DNA from: DATGPD01 sp041398565
Lineage (GTDB): Bacteria; Planctomycetota; UBA1135; UBA2386
Reading direction: 5' to 3'
NCBI GenBank assembly: GCA_041398565.1
Contig: JAWKUN010000002.1
Span: 806,001 to 870,000 of the forward strand
DNA length: 64,000 nucleotides
Shown here: positions 19,676-27,440 of the stretch, one piece after another
How positions within the stretch are numbered: position 1 is the first letter of the stretch
Layout: every line of letters begins with the position of its first letter
The notes under the pieces: model-generated
Told to the model about the DNA's origin: nothing
The model's database searches: none
What the model saw: the letters and a program-made list of their open reading frames with translations, nothing else
Program-made: the position numbers and the translations under genes

Positions 19676-19873
19676 CGGACGAAGCACTCGCCGGCAGATG
19701 CAGGACACGGCGGTGGGGGCGCTTCACCTCGAGGGATGCGTCCGTGTCTCTCGCCTCGTGAGGAGAAGCGGTCTCCCTCCGGTCCTTGGGCGTGGGCAAG
19801 GACGAGCCGCCAACGTTGCAAGATGCCTGACTGCGTTCCCGTGGCGCCCACGTGCGCTCGGAGGCCCACGATC

Positions 19874-21646
19874 ATGCAACACCAAGCGATACGAGCATCC
19901 GCGTTCTCGTTCGTCGTCGTCGCCGCAGCCCTTGCCGCGCAGGCACCACAACCCGTACCGGTTCGTCCCCCGGACCCATCCAACGTCAACGCTCCGGTCG
20001 CGCCGGAGGCCATCTACGTAGGTCGCCAGGGGCCTGCGGGGCTGTCGATCATCGATCTCAACGGACTGGGGCAGGGCACCGGGGATCCAGCCAACACGCG
20101 CTTCCCGCTCAATCCCAACGTCGGCCGACCCGACGTGACGCCGCCGTTGGCGCCAGGAGCCTCGCGCATCGACGCCGGCAGCGAAGGCGTGCTGACCCTG
20201 ACGCGCGACGACCGAGGCGGCGTCGTCCACCTGGGCGATCAGGTGAGGCTCGTGGGCGACATCCACATCGGCCAGCCGCTCGACCTGGTCTACAACAACG
20301 AGGCGACCAACCGGTTGGCGACGTCCGCCAATCAACTCAATCCGGCGACCATGCAGCTCGCGCGCGGCAACACCATCTCGGTGGCGCCGCACCCGAACCC
20401 GCCACGCCTGCTGCCGGGCAGCCTGGCCGGCGAGGAGCCGAGCGTCACGACCTCCGGCTTCGTCTCCGGACGCGTCACCACGTCGGCGCCACCCTGCCTG
20501 CCGAGTCCGCTCAATGTGTTGGTTCCGGGCAACCCGTTCGACCTGCTCCATCCGGGCCTTTTCGACGCTCGCTACAGTGCCGTGTTCTACGGGCCGCAAC
20601 CGGCGCGTCCGGTCGTGGCCACGCCGTACTGCCCGTTCACCAGCCGCCAGCAGATCGGTCACTTCCTCTACGTGGTCGACCGCGCTCAGCGGCGCCTACA
20701 GGTGGTGAACAGCAACCGGATGACGCTGCTGGCGTCGATTCCGCTCGCCGATCCGTACAGCGCCGCGATGGCCCCCAACCTGCGTTGGCTGGCGGTGTCG
20801 AACTACAGCTCCGGCACGGTCTCGTTCGTCGACGTCGACCCGTTGAGTCCGACCTTCCACCGCGTGTTGGGCGACGTCGCCGTCGGTCGCGGACCCACCG
20901 GATTGGCCTGGCAGCCGGAGGGCGAGGATCTGCTGGTGTGCAACTCGTTGGACAGCACGGTGAGCATCATCAGCGGCGCCACGTTCGGCGTGCGGTCGGT
21001 GTTGCGCAACGTGTTCCGCAACCCGATGGAGGTCGCGGTCAGTGCCCGCCAGTTCCGGGTCGGGCTCAACTCGATGACCTACTTCGCGGTGATCCAGAAC
21101 GGCGACGGTTCGCTCGTAGCCTACGAGTCCGGGCCGGCGCCGATCGGTCGCGACGCCACCTTCCCGCTGCCGCTGATCATCCCCAGGGCGATGGTGCTCG
21201 AGGCGCGCAGTTCGTCGGTCACGCCACAGTTCGTGATCGCGACGCGCAACGTGCTCGGCCAGGCGCAGGTAGCCGTGCTCGAGGTGTACGACCTCGGCGG
21301 CCGCCAGTGGTCGCTGCGGACGATCGCGACCTACGGCGGCCAGGTGGGCGGGGCGTTGTTCAGCGGCAACCAGATCGCCGATCTGGCCTTCGACGAGTGT
21401 TACAACGACGGCGCCTCGGCGGACGTGCCGTCGCCGCTCCCCGGTCTGCTGTACGCCCGCCACAGCGGCAAGGGCTTCCTCAAGCAGGGCAGCACCGGCA
21501 TCGTCGCCGCGCATCGCAGCCAGCTGATGTTCGTGGCCTGCAGCGACACCGGCAAGGTCGATGTCGTCGACCTCGTCTCCGGCCTCATCCTCAAGAGCAT
21601 CGATGCGCCGGGCGTGACGACTCTGAGCCACTACTGGCGGCAGTGA
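19874..21646 (+). CDS. Secreted YVTN-type beta-propeller protein
   Basis: This 590-residue protein begins with a signal peptide (MQHQAIRASAFSFVVVAAALAAQ, cleavage near AAQ-A). A proline-rich region follows (to about residue 40), then a long unassigned part. From about residue 260 there are propeller blades such as FLYVVDRAQRRLQVVNSN, LRWLAVSNYSSGTVSFVDVD and DLLVCNSLDSTVSIIS, typical of YVTN/lactonase-like repeats. GGAGG 11 bases upstream supports the ATG at 19874. Unlike several neighbours it lacks the shared C-terminal domain. Function unknown; the 198 bases upstream show no other gene. Confidence 0.8.
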   Translation: MQHQAIRASAFSFVVVAAALAAQAPQPVPVRPPDPSNVNAPVAPEAIYVGRQGPAGLSIIDLNGLGQGTGDPANTRFPLNPNVGRPDVTPPLAPGASRIDAGSEGVLTLTRDDRGGVVHLGDQVRLVGDIHIGQPLDLVYNNEATNRLATSANQLNPATMQLARGNTISVAPHPNPPRLLPGSLAGEEPSVTTSGFVSGRVTTSAPPCLPSPLNVLVPGNPFDLLHPGLFDARYSAVFYGPQPARPVVATPYCPFTSRQQIGHFLYVVDRAQRRLQVVNSNRMTLLASIPLADPYSAAMAPNLRWLAVSNYSSGTVSFVDVDPLSPTFHRVLGDVAVGRGPTGLAWQPEGEDLLVCNSLDSTVSIISGATFGVRSVLRNVFRNPMEVAVSARQFRVGLNSMTYFAVIQNGDGSLVAYESGPAPIGRDATFPLPLIIPRAMVLEARSSSVTPQFVIATRNVLGQAQVAVLEVYDLGGRQWSLRTIATYGGQVGGALFSGNQIADLAFDECYNDGASADVPSPLPGLLYARHSGKGFLKQGSTGIVAAHRSQLMFVACSDTGKVDVVDLVSGLILKSIDAPGVTTLSHYWRQ

Positions 21647-21692
21647 AGCCGGGGTCGGCGCGGCGTTGCGTGCCGCGCCACCTGGTCCCCAC

Positions 21693-21738
21693 GGTCGACA
21701 GAGTGCGTGCGGTCGACAGAGGCCGTGCAGTCGAGAGT
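21693..21738 (+). repeat. Tandem 18-bp repeat, 2.5 copies
   Basis: GGTCGACAGAGTGCGTGC is followed directly by GGTCGACAGAGGCCGTGC and a partial third copy beginning AGTCGAGAG. It lies between the stop of the beta-propeller gene and the convergent MOSC gene. No function is evident. Confidence 0.65.
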
Positions 21739-21754
21739 GGAGGAGCGCCGCGAC

Positions 21755-22429
21755 TCACGGTCGCTGTTCGAGCTTGTCGGCAACGCGCTGGCGCAGCCCG
21801 TCGGCCAGGGCGGCACAGGTGGCGAACGCGCGCGCGTCGCCCTCGTCGATCCGGTTCTCGTACAGCACGCGGTGCAACTTGGCGAGCGTGAGGTCGGGAT
21901 GCGGTCGGTCGACCACGGTCACCGCGTCGCCGGCTTCCAGCGCGCCCTCGGCGAGCACGCGCAGATACCAGCCTGTGCGGCCGTTCTCGATCACCTCGGC
22001 GACGAGGTCCTGCCGTCTGAACTTGCGGGCGAGCTTCCAGCACGGGCCACGTGGCTGAGCGACCTGTAGGCGCGCGGAGCCGACAGCCCACACGTCGCCG
22101 ATCGCGACGCTGCACTCGTCGAGTCCTTCGACCGCCAGGTTCTCGCCGAAGGCGCCGGGACCCAACTCGCGAGGGTCGAGCACTTCTGCCCACGCCGCGT
22201 AGTGGTCGAGCGCATAGGCGAGGACGGCTTTCTCGGGACCGCCGTGCACGCGGGTGTCCGCGTGCTCGTCGCCGCCGACGCCGGTCCGGTGCACCTGCAC
22301 CGGACCGGCGAGCGGGGTCTTCCAGATCGCCGAGAGCCACGGTCGCGCCAGCGGATCCGCGGCATCGTCGACACCACGGCTCTCGGGGCGGCCGGCGCAG
22401 ACGGCGGTCAGGCGCGCATCGGCCGTCAT
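21755..22429 (-). CDS. MOSC-domain protein, YiiM-like
   Basis: This 224-residue protein resembles YiiM-type MOSC proteins. It has VHGGPEKAVLAYALDHYA, GPGAFGENLAVEGLDE, and the conserved cysteine in QPRGPCWKLA, expected to bind molybdenum cofactor or sulfur. The C-terminal helical part (HPDLTLAKLHRVLYE) matches the YiiM extension. The family includes detoxification of N-hydroxylated bases, but the substrate here is not known. Its ATG overlaps the upstream stop by four bases (ATGA), coupling it to the thioredoxin-like gene. Confidence 0.85.
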   Translation of the reverse strand: MTADARLTAVCAGRPESRGVDDAADPLARPWLSAIWKTPLAGPVQVHRTGVGGDEHADTRVHGGPEKAVLAYALDHYAAWAEVLDPRELGPGAFGENLAVEGLDECSVAIGDVWAVGSARLQVAQPRGPCWKLARKFRRQDLVAEVIENGRTGWYLRVLAEGALEAGDAVTVVDRPHPDLTLAKLHRVLYENRIDEGDARAFATCAALADGLRQRVADKLEQRP

Positions 22430-22662
22430 CCGAGGTCGGACAGGTTGGCGCCGAAGTTCACGTGGAACACGTCGTTGCCGACCACGAGCGCCGGCAGCGT
22501 CTTCACGCCGAGCTGACGAGCTTCGTCGATGCGCGCACGCGCACGCCCGAGGTCGACCTTGTCGATGTCGAGCTTGTGTGCGTCGAGCGCGGCGACCAGG
22601 TTGTTCTCTGCCGACACGCAGACGTCGCAGCCGGCGTGGTACCAGATGGCTTTCTTCTTCAT
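22426..22662 (-). CDS. Small thioredoxin/glutaredoxin-like protein
   Basis: This 78-residue protein has a CXXC redox motif near the N terminus (HAGCDVCVSAE) and the cis-proline segment KTLPALVV typical of thioredoxin folds. A GGAGAA ribosome-binding site lies six bases before the ATG. It is translationally coupled to the MOSC gene and divergent from an HxlR regulator, suggesting a redox or electrophile-stress module. The protein is short for a full thioredoxin. Confidence 0.78.
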   Translation of the reverse strand: MKKKAIWYHAGCDVCVSAENNLVAALDAHKLDIDKVDLGRARARIDEARQLGVKTLPALVVGNDVFHVNFGANLSDLG

Positions 22663-22749
22663 TCGAGGTTCTCCATGATGAGCGCGGCGACCTTGCCGCA
22701 GGGCTGAGAATCGCCCTTCTCTCGCCCGTTCCAACCAGGCACGTTTTGG

Positions 22750-22755
22750 TACCGT
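22750..22755 (+). promoter_or_regulatory. Candidate -10 box for the HxlR gene
   Basis: TACCGT lies nine bases before the GTG start of the regulator gene, in the 102-base divergent gap. The overlapping GGTACC is a small palindrome. A regulator could act here on both directions, but no operator can be proven by eye. Confidence 0.3.
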
Positions 22756-22764
22756 AGGCACCTC

Positions 22765-23109
22765 GTGGTCAAGAAAGCGACGACAGCGGACGGACAACCT
22801 GCGCCGGCGGCCCACGACGGCATCGCCGCGATGTTCGAGGAGTGCATCGGCTGCAAGTGGACTCTGCACGTGCTGGCCCAGATCCGCACGGGCGTGCACC
22901 GGCCAGGAGCGCTGGTGCGCTCCGAGCCAGGCCTCACGACCAAGGTCCTGAACGAGCGACTCGTCAAGCTGGTGCGCTACGGGGTGCTGGAGAAGCGTTC
23001 CTTCGCCGAGATCCCGCCACGTGTCGAGTACCACCTCACCGCGTTCGGCGCCCGCTTCCTCGAACTGCTGGACGGGATCGACGACCTGCGGCGCCAGTTT
23101 CCGCAGTAG
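22765..23109 (+). CDS. HxlR-family winged-helix transcriptional regulator
   Basis: This 114-residue protein matches the HxlR/MarR-like winged helix. It has IGCKWTLHVLAQIRTGVHRPGALVR, then PGLTTKVLNERLVKLVRYGVLEK and PPRVEYHLTAFGARFLELL. HxlR proteins often sense electrophiles or redox stress through a cysteine near the N terminus (here ECIGCK). The start is GTG. It is divergent from the thioredoxin-like/MOSC operon and probably controls it; this is inferred from position. Confidence 0.9.
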   Translation: MVKKATTADGQPAPAAHDGIAAMFEECIGCKWTLHVLAQIRTGVHRPGALVRSEPGLTTKVLNERLVKLVRYGVLEKRSFAEIPPRVEYHLTAFGARFLELLDGIDDLRRQFPQ

Positions 23110-23159
23110 TGCAGTTCCCGCAGATGGCGGGCGATCGTGCCCGGCGCGCGTGGTCGTGG

Positions 23160-23165
23160 TAGGCT
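23160..23165 (+). promoter_or_regulatory. Candidate -10 box for the beta-helix protein gene
   Basis: TAGGCT lies 30 bases before the ATG at 23196. Same TANNNT class as other candidates but more distant from the start, so less certain. Confidence 0.25.
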
Positions 23166-23195
23166 GCCGACGTTTCGCCACCCAGTGTTCACCGC

Positions 23196-24389
23196 ATGCT
23201 CCGAAAGTCCGCGAAGTCGCACTTCCTCTTGCTTGGTGTACTCCTCGCACCAGCACTGGCAGGGCAGCGGGTGTGGGTCGTCGCGCCGGTCCTGCAGGTG
23301 GGCGTCGACTTCACAAGGATCCAGGAAGCCGTCGATGTGGCTGCCGATGGCGACACTGTCCTCGTGCGCGATGGCTCCTACGATTCTTGCACCGTCGCGG
23401 CCAAGGCTCTGACCCTCGTCGCCGACGGTGCGGCGGTCTACAACGCGTGGCTCAGTATCGAGCGCACCGCGAGCAGCCAGCCGGTGGTCGTGCGAGGCCT
23501 GGGGGGCGCCGGCGTACGGATCGTCGACTGTCGAGGCAGTGTCGTCGTCGAGGATTGCCGGTTCGGCGGCTCGACGCACTTCGTCGGTCCGTGGCCGTAT
23601 CCAGCGCTCGTGTCGCAGTCCGACCGCGTTCGGCTCGGTCGTTGTGTCCTCGGGCCTCCTCCCGCGGGGTCGCACGTGGTGGGCCTGAGCGCCGACACGT
23701 CCGGCCTGGCGATCTACGACTGTGTGCTCGCCGGCGCGCACGGGGGCATCGGCTACGCGGGCTTTCCGGAGGACGGCGCCAGCGGCGCTGCCCTGGTGGC
23801 CTCGACCACGTACGCGTCGGGCTGCGCCTTCCGCGGCGGCACGGGCCTCCAGGGATCGGCTGCGCTCGGCATGTGCTTCTTCTCGCCGACGAGCGGCGGC
23901 GATGGCGTGCAGGTGAGCGGTGGCGCTCTGTCCACCTTCGACTGTCGGTTGGAGCCCGGCGCTCGTGGGGCCGACGCGCCGCCTTGCCCACCAGCGGGCG
24001 ACGGCCGGCGCTGGTTCGGCAGCGGCAGCGTCGTCGAGGTGGCTGGCATCGCGCTCGGTGTCGCGTCGTCGGCGCCGACTCGCATGGGCGCGGCGCTGCA
24101 GTTGGATGTCGTCGGCGAGCCGGGTGCGTTGGCCGTGTTGCTGTTCGCGCCTGCCGACGGCCCCGCGTTCGTGCCGCTCTGCGGCGGCGTCGTGCTGTCC
24201 GCTCCCGCCCAGACGGCCTTCGTGCCCGTCGGCGTGCTTCCGATCACCGGCGGTCTGGCGTTGACCCTGCCTGTCCCCGACCTCGGACTCGCAGCGGTGA
24301 CGCTGCAGGCGCAGGTGGCTGCCGCGACCAGCCACGGTTGCCAACTCGGCGCCGCCACGACGATGCCTCTGCTCGCGCCGGGCTTCTGA
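23196..24389 (+). CDS. Secreted right-handed beta-helix-like protein
   Basis: This 397-residue protein has a signal peptide (MLRKSAKSHFLLLGVLLAPALAG). It then has an opening typical of DUF1565/pectate-lyase-like helices (FTRIQEAVDVAADGDTVLV), followed by short strand repeats (VVVEDCRFGG, LAIYDCVLAG). The last 110 residues are the C-terminal domain shared by several secreted proteins of the window. It is a paralogue in layout of the gene at 32334-33548. The TGA stop is also the first three bases of a structured repeat unit. Confidence 0.8.
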   Translation: MLRKSAKSHFLLLGVLLAPALAGQRVWVVAPVLQVGVDFTRIQEAVDVAADGDTVLVRDGSYDSCTVAAKALTLVADGAAVYNAWLSIERTASSQPVVVRGLGGAGVRIVDCRGSVVVEDCRFGGSTHFVGPWPYPALVSQSDRVRLGRCVLGPPPAGSHVVGLSADTSGLAIYDCVLAGAHGGIGYAGFPEDGASGAALVASTTYASGCAFRGGTGLQGSAALGMCFFSPTSGGDGVQVSGGALSTFDCRLEPGARGADAPPCPPAGDGRRWFGSGSVVEVAGIALGVASSAPTRMGAALQLDVVGEPGALAVLLFAPADGPAFVPLCGGVVLSAPAQTAFVPVGVLPITGGLALTLPVPDLGLAAVTLQAQVAAATSHGCQLGAATTMPLLAPGF

Positions 24390-24570
24390 GCTGCAAGGGC
24401 TGCGAATCGTCGCGGCGGGCGCGCATTCGGCCGTGTTGTTCCGTTGCCACAGAGCTGACCAGGCCACGCCCGAGCAGCCCTGGAAGCTCCAAGCAACAAC
24501 AGCGCCGGCGGCCCCCTCTGGTCGGCGCTGCGCCGACATCAACCCTTTGGGTTGCGGCCGCCGGCCGCGC
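24387..24570 (+). repeat. Modular structured repeat, type A unit (copy 1)
   Basis: This is a 184-base unit that begins with the TGA stop of the preceding gene and TGAGC, and ends in GCGC. The spacer forms GAGCT-(4)-GGGCTGC paired with GCAGCCC-(4)-AGCTC. The core (about 24504-24565) can form a 10-bp outer stem GCCGGCGGCC/GGCCGCCGGC enclosing two arms: GTCGGCG-ctg-CGCCGAC and AACCC-ttt-GGGTT. The same unit recurs at 57670-57852 (minus, nearly identical) and 57853-58036 (minus, diverged). It lies in a convergent junction. Confidence 0.9.
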
Positions 24571-24617
24571 TAGGAGAAGCCACGCCAGCAGCGAGGGCGC
24601 TGCGTAGCCGACTCATC

Positions 24618-25344
24618 TCAGCGCGGCCGGTACAGCGCGAACTCCGGCAGGCGCGGCGCGGTGCCGGCGTTCACACGCCGCAGCCACGCCGCCAGCGGCG
24701 CGCCTCGCACCTGGCGCGCGAGGATCTCGTGCGCGCGTTCCCTGGCCTCGGCGTCGGTTTGGCCGGCGAGCCCGGCGCAAAGGCGCGTCGCGAAGAACAG
24801 GCGAGAAGAGACGGCCCAGTCGTCGATCGTCCTCGACCAGCGTCGGCCCGAGCCATCGGTCGAAGGTCGCCGTCAGCTCCGCGTGTGCGGCGCGCAGGTC
24901 TGCGTCCGCAGCCAGCAGCTCGGCGAGGGCGTGGGCGACCTCGGCCTGGTTGCGGTCGCGAAGATCGAAGACGCGCACGGCGAGCCAGCGGCGCGCTCGG
25001 AATTACTGTTCGAGCCTCGGGTCGCCGCGGTAGGCGCTGACGGTGGCCACCGCCGCGGGGCCGAGACAGCGCCACGGGTCGGCGGCGTCCTCGCCCCGCG
25101 CCAGCACCTCCGCCCCCAGCGCCGGCTGCCAGCCGTCGCCCTGCGCCTGCCGCCCGAGTCCGAAGAAGCGGGCTGCCGTCACCCATCGGTCCTCCTGCGC
25201 CGCCTGCGCCAGGGCCAGCGCGAAGCCGCGCTCACAGAAGGCGGCCTGTGGCGGATCTCGACGATCCCTGTCGCCTCGATCCGGCGAACGCTCCGTTCCA
25301 AGGCCAGAGATGAGGTCCGTTGCGAGTCCGTAGGAAGCGTGCAC
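24618..25344 (-). pseudogene. Decaying gene with internal stop and frameshifts
   Basis: Coding-like sequence on the minus strand is split. One segment (QAAFCERGFALALAQAAQED onward, to GDPRLEQ) meets an in-frame TAA at about 25001. The same frame then continues FRARRWLAVRVFDLRDRNQAE to about 24825. The meaningful frame next shifts to DDWAVSSRLFFATRLCAGLA and ends EFALYRPR with TGA at 24618. A further frameshift near 25250 is likely. The helical, Ala/Leu-rich content recalls TPR-like proteins but no family is recognised. Sequence errors could mimic decay, so confidence is moderate. It abuts the repeat unit. Confidence 0.45.
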
Positions 25345-25395
25345 GGTTCGGCCTCTCTCTCTTTCGTCAGCGCTGTCGTCGATCGCAGCCCAGCA

Positions 25396-25416
25396 AGGCG
25401 CGGGAAAGCCGCGCCT
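25396..25416 (-). terminator. Hairpin at the end of the transglutaminase gene
   Basis: An 8-bp perfect stem AGGCGCGG/CCGCGCCT with loop GAAAG (plus-strand reading) overlaps the minus-strand stop codon. There is no U-run, so termination is possible but not certain. Confidence 0.45.
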
Positions 25417-27187
25417 ACTTGCGCTCGACGCGCAGGTCGGCCGCCACCGTCCAAGTTGCGCCCTTGGCGTCGTTGCGCGGCGCGAACGTGTAGGGCACCC
25501 CGGTCGCGAAGTCGCGCCGGTCGGCGGCGCCGAACGGCAGGCAGATGAAGGCGGTCTTGCCCTTGAACCACCAGCATCCGGCGTCGAACCCGACGGACAG
25601 GCGCGGCTTGCCGGCAGCCGTCAGGTAGACGCGGGCGTCCGCCAGGCGCAGGAACTCGCGCACTTCCCCACCATTTGCCAGCCCCTCGACGCGCGCCACC
25701 AGCCCGGCAGCGTCGTTTTCGACGAACCAGGCTAGCACGTCGGGTGGCAGGCTCGGGTCGTCGCCGAACGCCACCCCGACGACCTCGGCGCGGGCCGGCG
25801 ACCTCTGTGGTCCGGCCAGCGGTGGATTCGGAACCCTGCAGTGGGGGCCGAACTCGTCGCGGAGCGTGATCGTCGAGTAGGGGTTGGTGCCGCCGAAGAC
25901 GTCGTCGCGAATCTTCGCCTGCTGGCGTCTGCCGATGGTCTCGGGCATGCGTGCGTCGGCCCAGTCGCGGAACGTCGCGACGTGGGTGGCCAGGCCGAAC
26001 AGGTCGCGGTCGTAGGTGTTCTGGCCGAGCCGATCGTAGTTGAGGCGTCGCCAACGGCCACCGACGTAGACCTCGTTGAACGTGTGCGACGCCCACTTCC
26101 CCGTCCGTTCCGCAGCGGCTGCGAGCAGCGTCCGCCGCACTTCATGATGGGTCAAACGCTTCACCATCGTCAGCTCGCGCTCGTCGGTCGCGTCGACGAT
26201 GGGAACGACGAGCACGGTGCGGGTCGGCAGCCCGAGCGCGCGCAGGCAACCGCTCAGGTAGATGGCCGACGAGCTGCAACTGCCGCGCTGCCGGGCAGCG
26301 AACATGCCGGCGGCCGAGACCTCGCGCGGCCACAGCTCGGCCAGCGCCACGGCATCCGGCGCCCCCGGAAGCGCCCGCAGCGCCGCCGGCAGGTAGGGTT
26401 TGCCGGCCGCGTCGAACGAGGTCATGAACGTCGAGAAGCCGTCCTGGTACTTCGCTCGCCGCAGGAGCCATCGCGACGCTTGCTCGGCCAGGTCCTTGTC
26501 GTCGAGCCGCCCGGCGTCGATGCCGTCGTCGCGCAGGCCGACTTCGATCGCGTGGCGCAGCTCGGGCGTCCAGTCCGACGTCGGTCCCGGTTCGAGCCAG
26601 GCGCGCAACCGGCCGGTGTGTTGGCGCCAGTCGGCGTCGCCCACGAGGGCACTGGCCACCGTGTTGAACGGGTAGTGCACGACCTCCAGCTCGACATACT
26701 CGGGGGTCTCGTCGAGCACCCGCGCGTCTTGATAGTCGTCGCAGAGGAACTCGGGCGTCACCGGGCGCATCACCTGCAAGACGCTGCGCACGGTGTAGGC
26801 GTACTCGCGCCGCTCGCGCCAGTCGCCATCGAGGACGCCGTCGCCGTCGCTGTCCCGCGCGTGTGGATCGGTGAGGTACTTGTGGACCTCGTGGAAGTCG
26901 GAGAGGCCGTCGCCGTCGCTGTCCGGATCCGGTTGCGCCCCGAGTGTCGACAATGACGAGGCCAGCACCGCCGCGACCCCAAGTCCGCGCAGGCTGCGCG
27001 GTAGGCCACAGCGCCGCCCGCGGGGCGTCGGGCCGACAGCCGGGGCGTCGATGACGACGAACTCGCTGTCACCTGGGCGGGGCGCGTCGCCAAGCGCCCG
27101 ACTGACGAGCCGCCAGGTTGCCGCGCACGGCACGGCGCGGGCGGCGAAGAAGACGCACGGGCGTTCCATCGAGGCGGTTCGAAGCAC
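25415..27187 (-). CDS. Secreted transglutaminase-like protein with calcium-binding repeats
   Basis: This 590-residue product has a hydrophobic export segment (GLGVAAVLASSLSTLGAQ) unusually far in, at about residues 69-86. Two thrombospondin-type-3-like calcium motifs follow (DSDGDGLSDFHEV, DSDGDGVLDGDW), then a transglutaminase-like core with the catalytic triad order Cys (RGSCSSSAIY), His (KWASHTFNEVYV) and Asp (RRLNYDRLG). In the family these fold like papain proteases. The GTG at 27187 sits six bases from a TAGGAT box; the ATG at 27169 is an alternative. The late signal makes the true start uncertain. Confidence 0.78.
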   Translation of the reverse strand: MLRTASMERPCVFFAARAVPCAATWRLVSRALGDAPRPGDSEFVVIDAPAVGPTPRGRRCGLPRSLRGLGVAAVLASSLSTLGAQPDPDSDGDGLSDFHEVHKYLTDPHARDSDGDGVLDGDWRERREYAYTVRSVLQVMRPVTPEFLCDDYQDARVLDETPEYVELEVVHYPFNTVASALVGDADWRQHTGRLRAWLEPGPTSDWTPELRHAIEVGLRDDGIDAGRLDDKDLAEQASRWLLRRAKYQDGFSTFMTSFDAAGKPYLPAALRALPGAPDAVALAELWPREVSAAGMFAARQRGSCSSSAIYLSGCLRALGLPTRTVLVVPIVDATDERELTMVKRLTHHEVRRTLLAAAAERTGKWASHTFNEVYVGGRWRRLNYDRLGQNTYDRDLFGLATHVATFRDWADARMPETIGRRQQAKIRDDVFGGTNPYSTITLRDEFGPHCRVPNPPLAGPQRSPARAEVVGVAFGDDPSLPPDVLAWFVENDAAGLVARVEGLANGGEVREFLRLADARVYLTAAGKPRLSVGFDAGCWWFKGKTAFICLPFGAADRRDFATGVPYTFAPRNDAKGATWTVAADLRVERK

Positions 27188-27193
27188 AGCGCG

Positions 27194-27199
27194 ATCCTA
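27194..27199 (-). promoter_or_regulatory. Candidate -10 box for the transglutaminase gene
   Basis: TAGGAT on the minus strand lies six bases before a GTG codon at 27187 and 24 bases before the ATG at 27169. It belongs to the recurring TANNNT class. Confidence 0.3.
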
Positions 27200-27440
27200 T
27201 CCGCCGCAGCGGAGATCGCGTGAAGCCTGGCGCGACCACCTCGGCCACGGGTGCTAGGCGCGCCGTGCTCTCACTCGGGGTGCGTTCCTTCGAGCCCTCT
27301 TGGGGCAACCGCGACGCGCCTGGCATCGCAGTGCGTATCGGTCGCGTTGCTGGTCGCCGCGCCGGTCGTGGAAGTGCTGGCTCGACGCGCTGCGCGACCA
27401 CGGGGTGGCGGCGAGAATGCTCCGTGCGCGCAGTGCCGGG

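Noticed and set aside
19676..19873. Possible riboswitch before the beta-propeller gene
   Set aside because: No conserved riboswitch motif could be recognised; only a GGAGG ribosome-binding site is clear.
27188..27440. Small hydrophobic open frame (VALLVAAPVVEVLARRA) on the plus strand
   Set aside because: It runs into the flippase gene on the opposite strand, has no clear start signal and no codon pattern beyond high GC.
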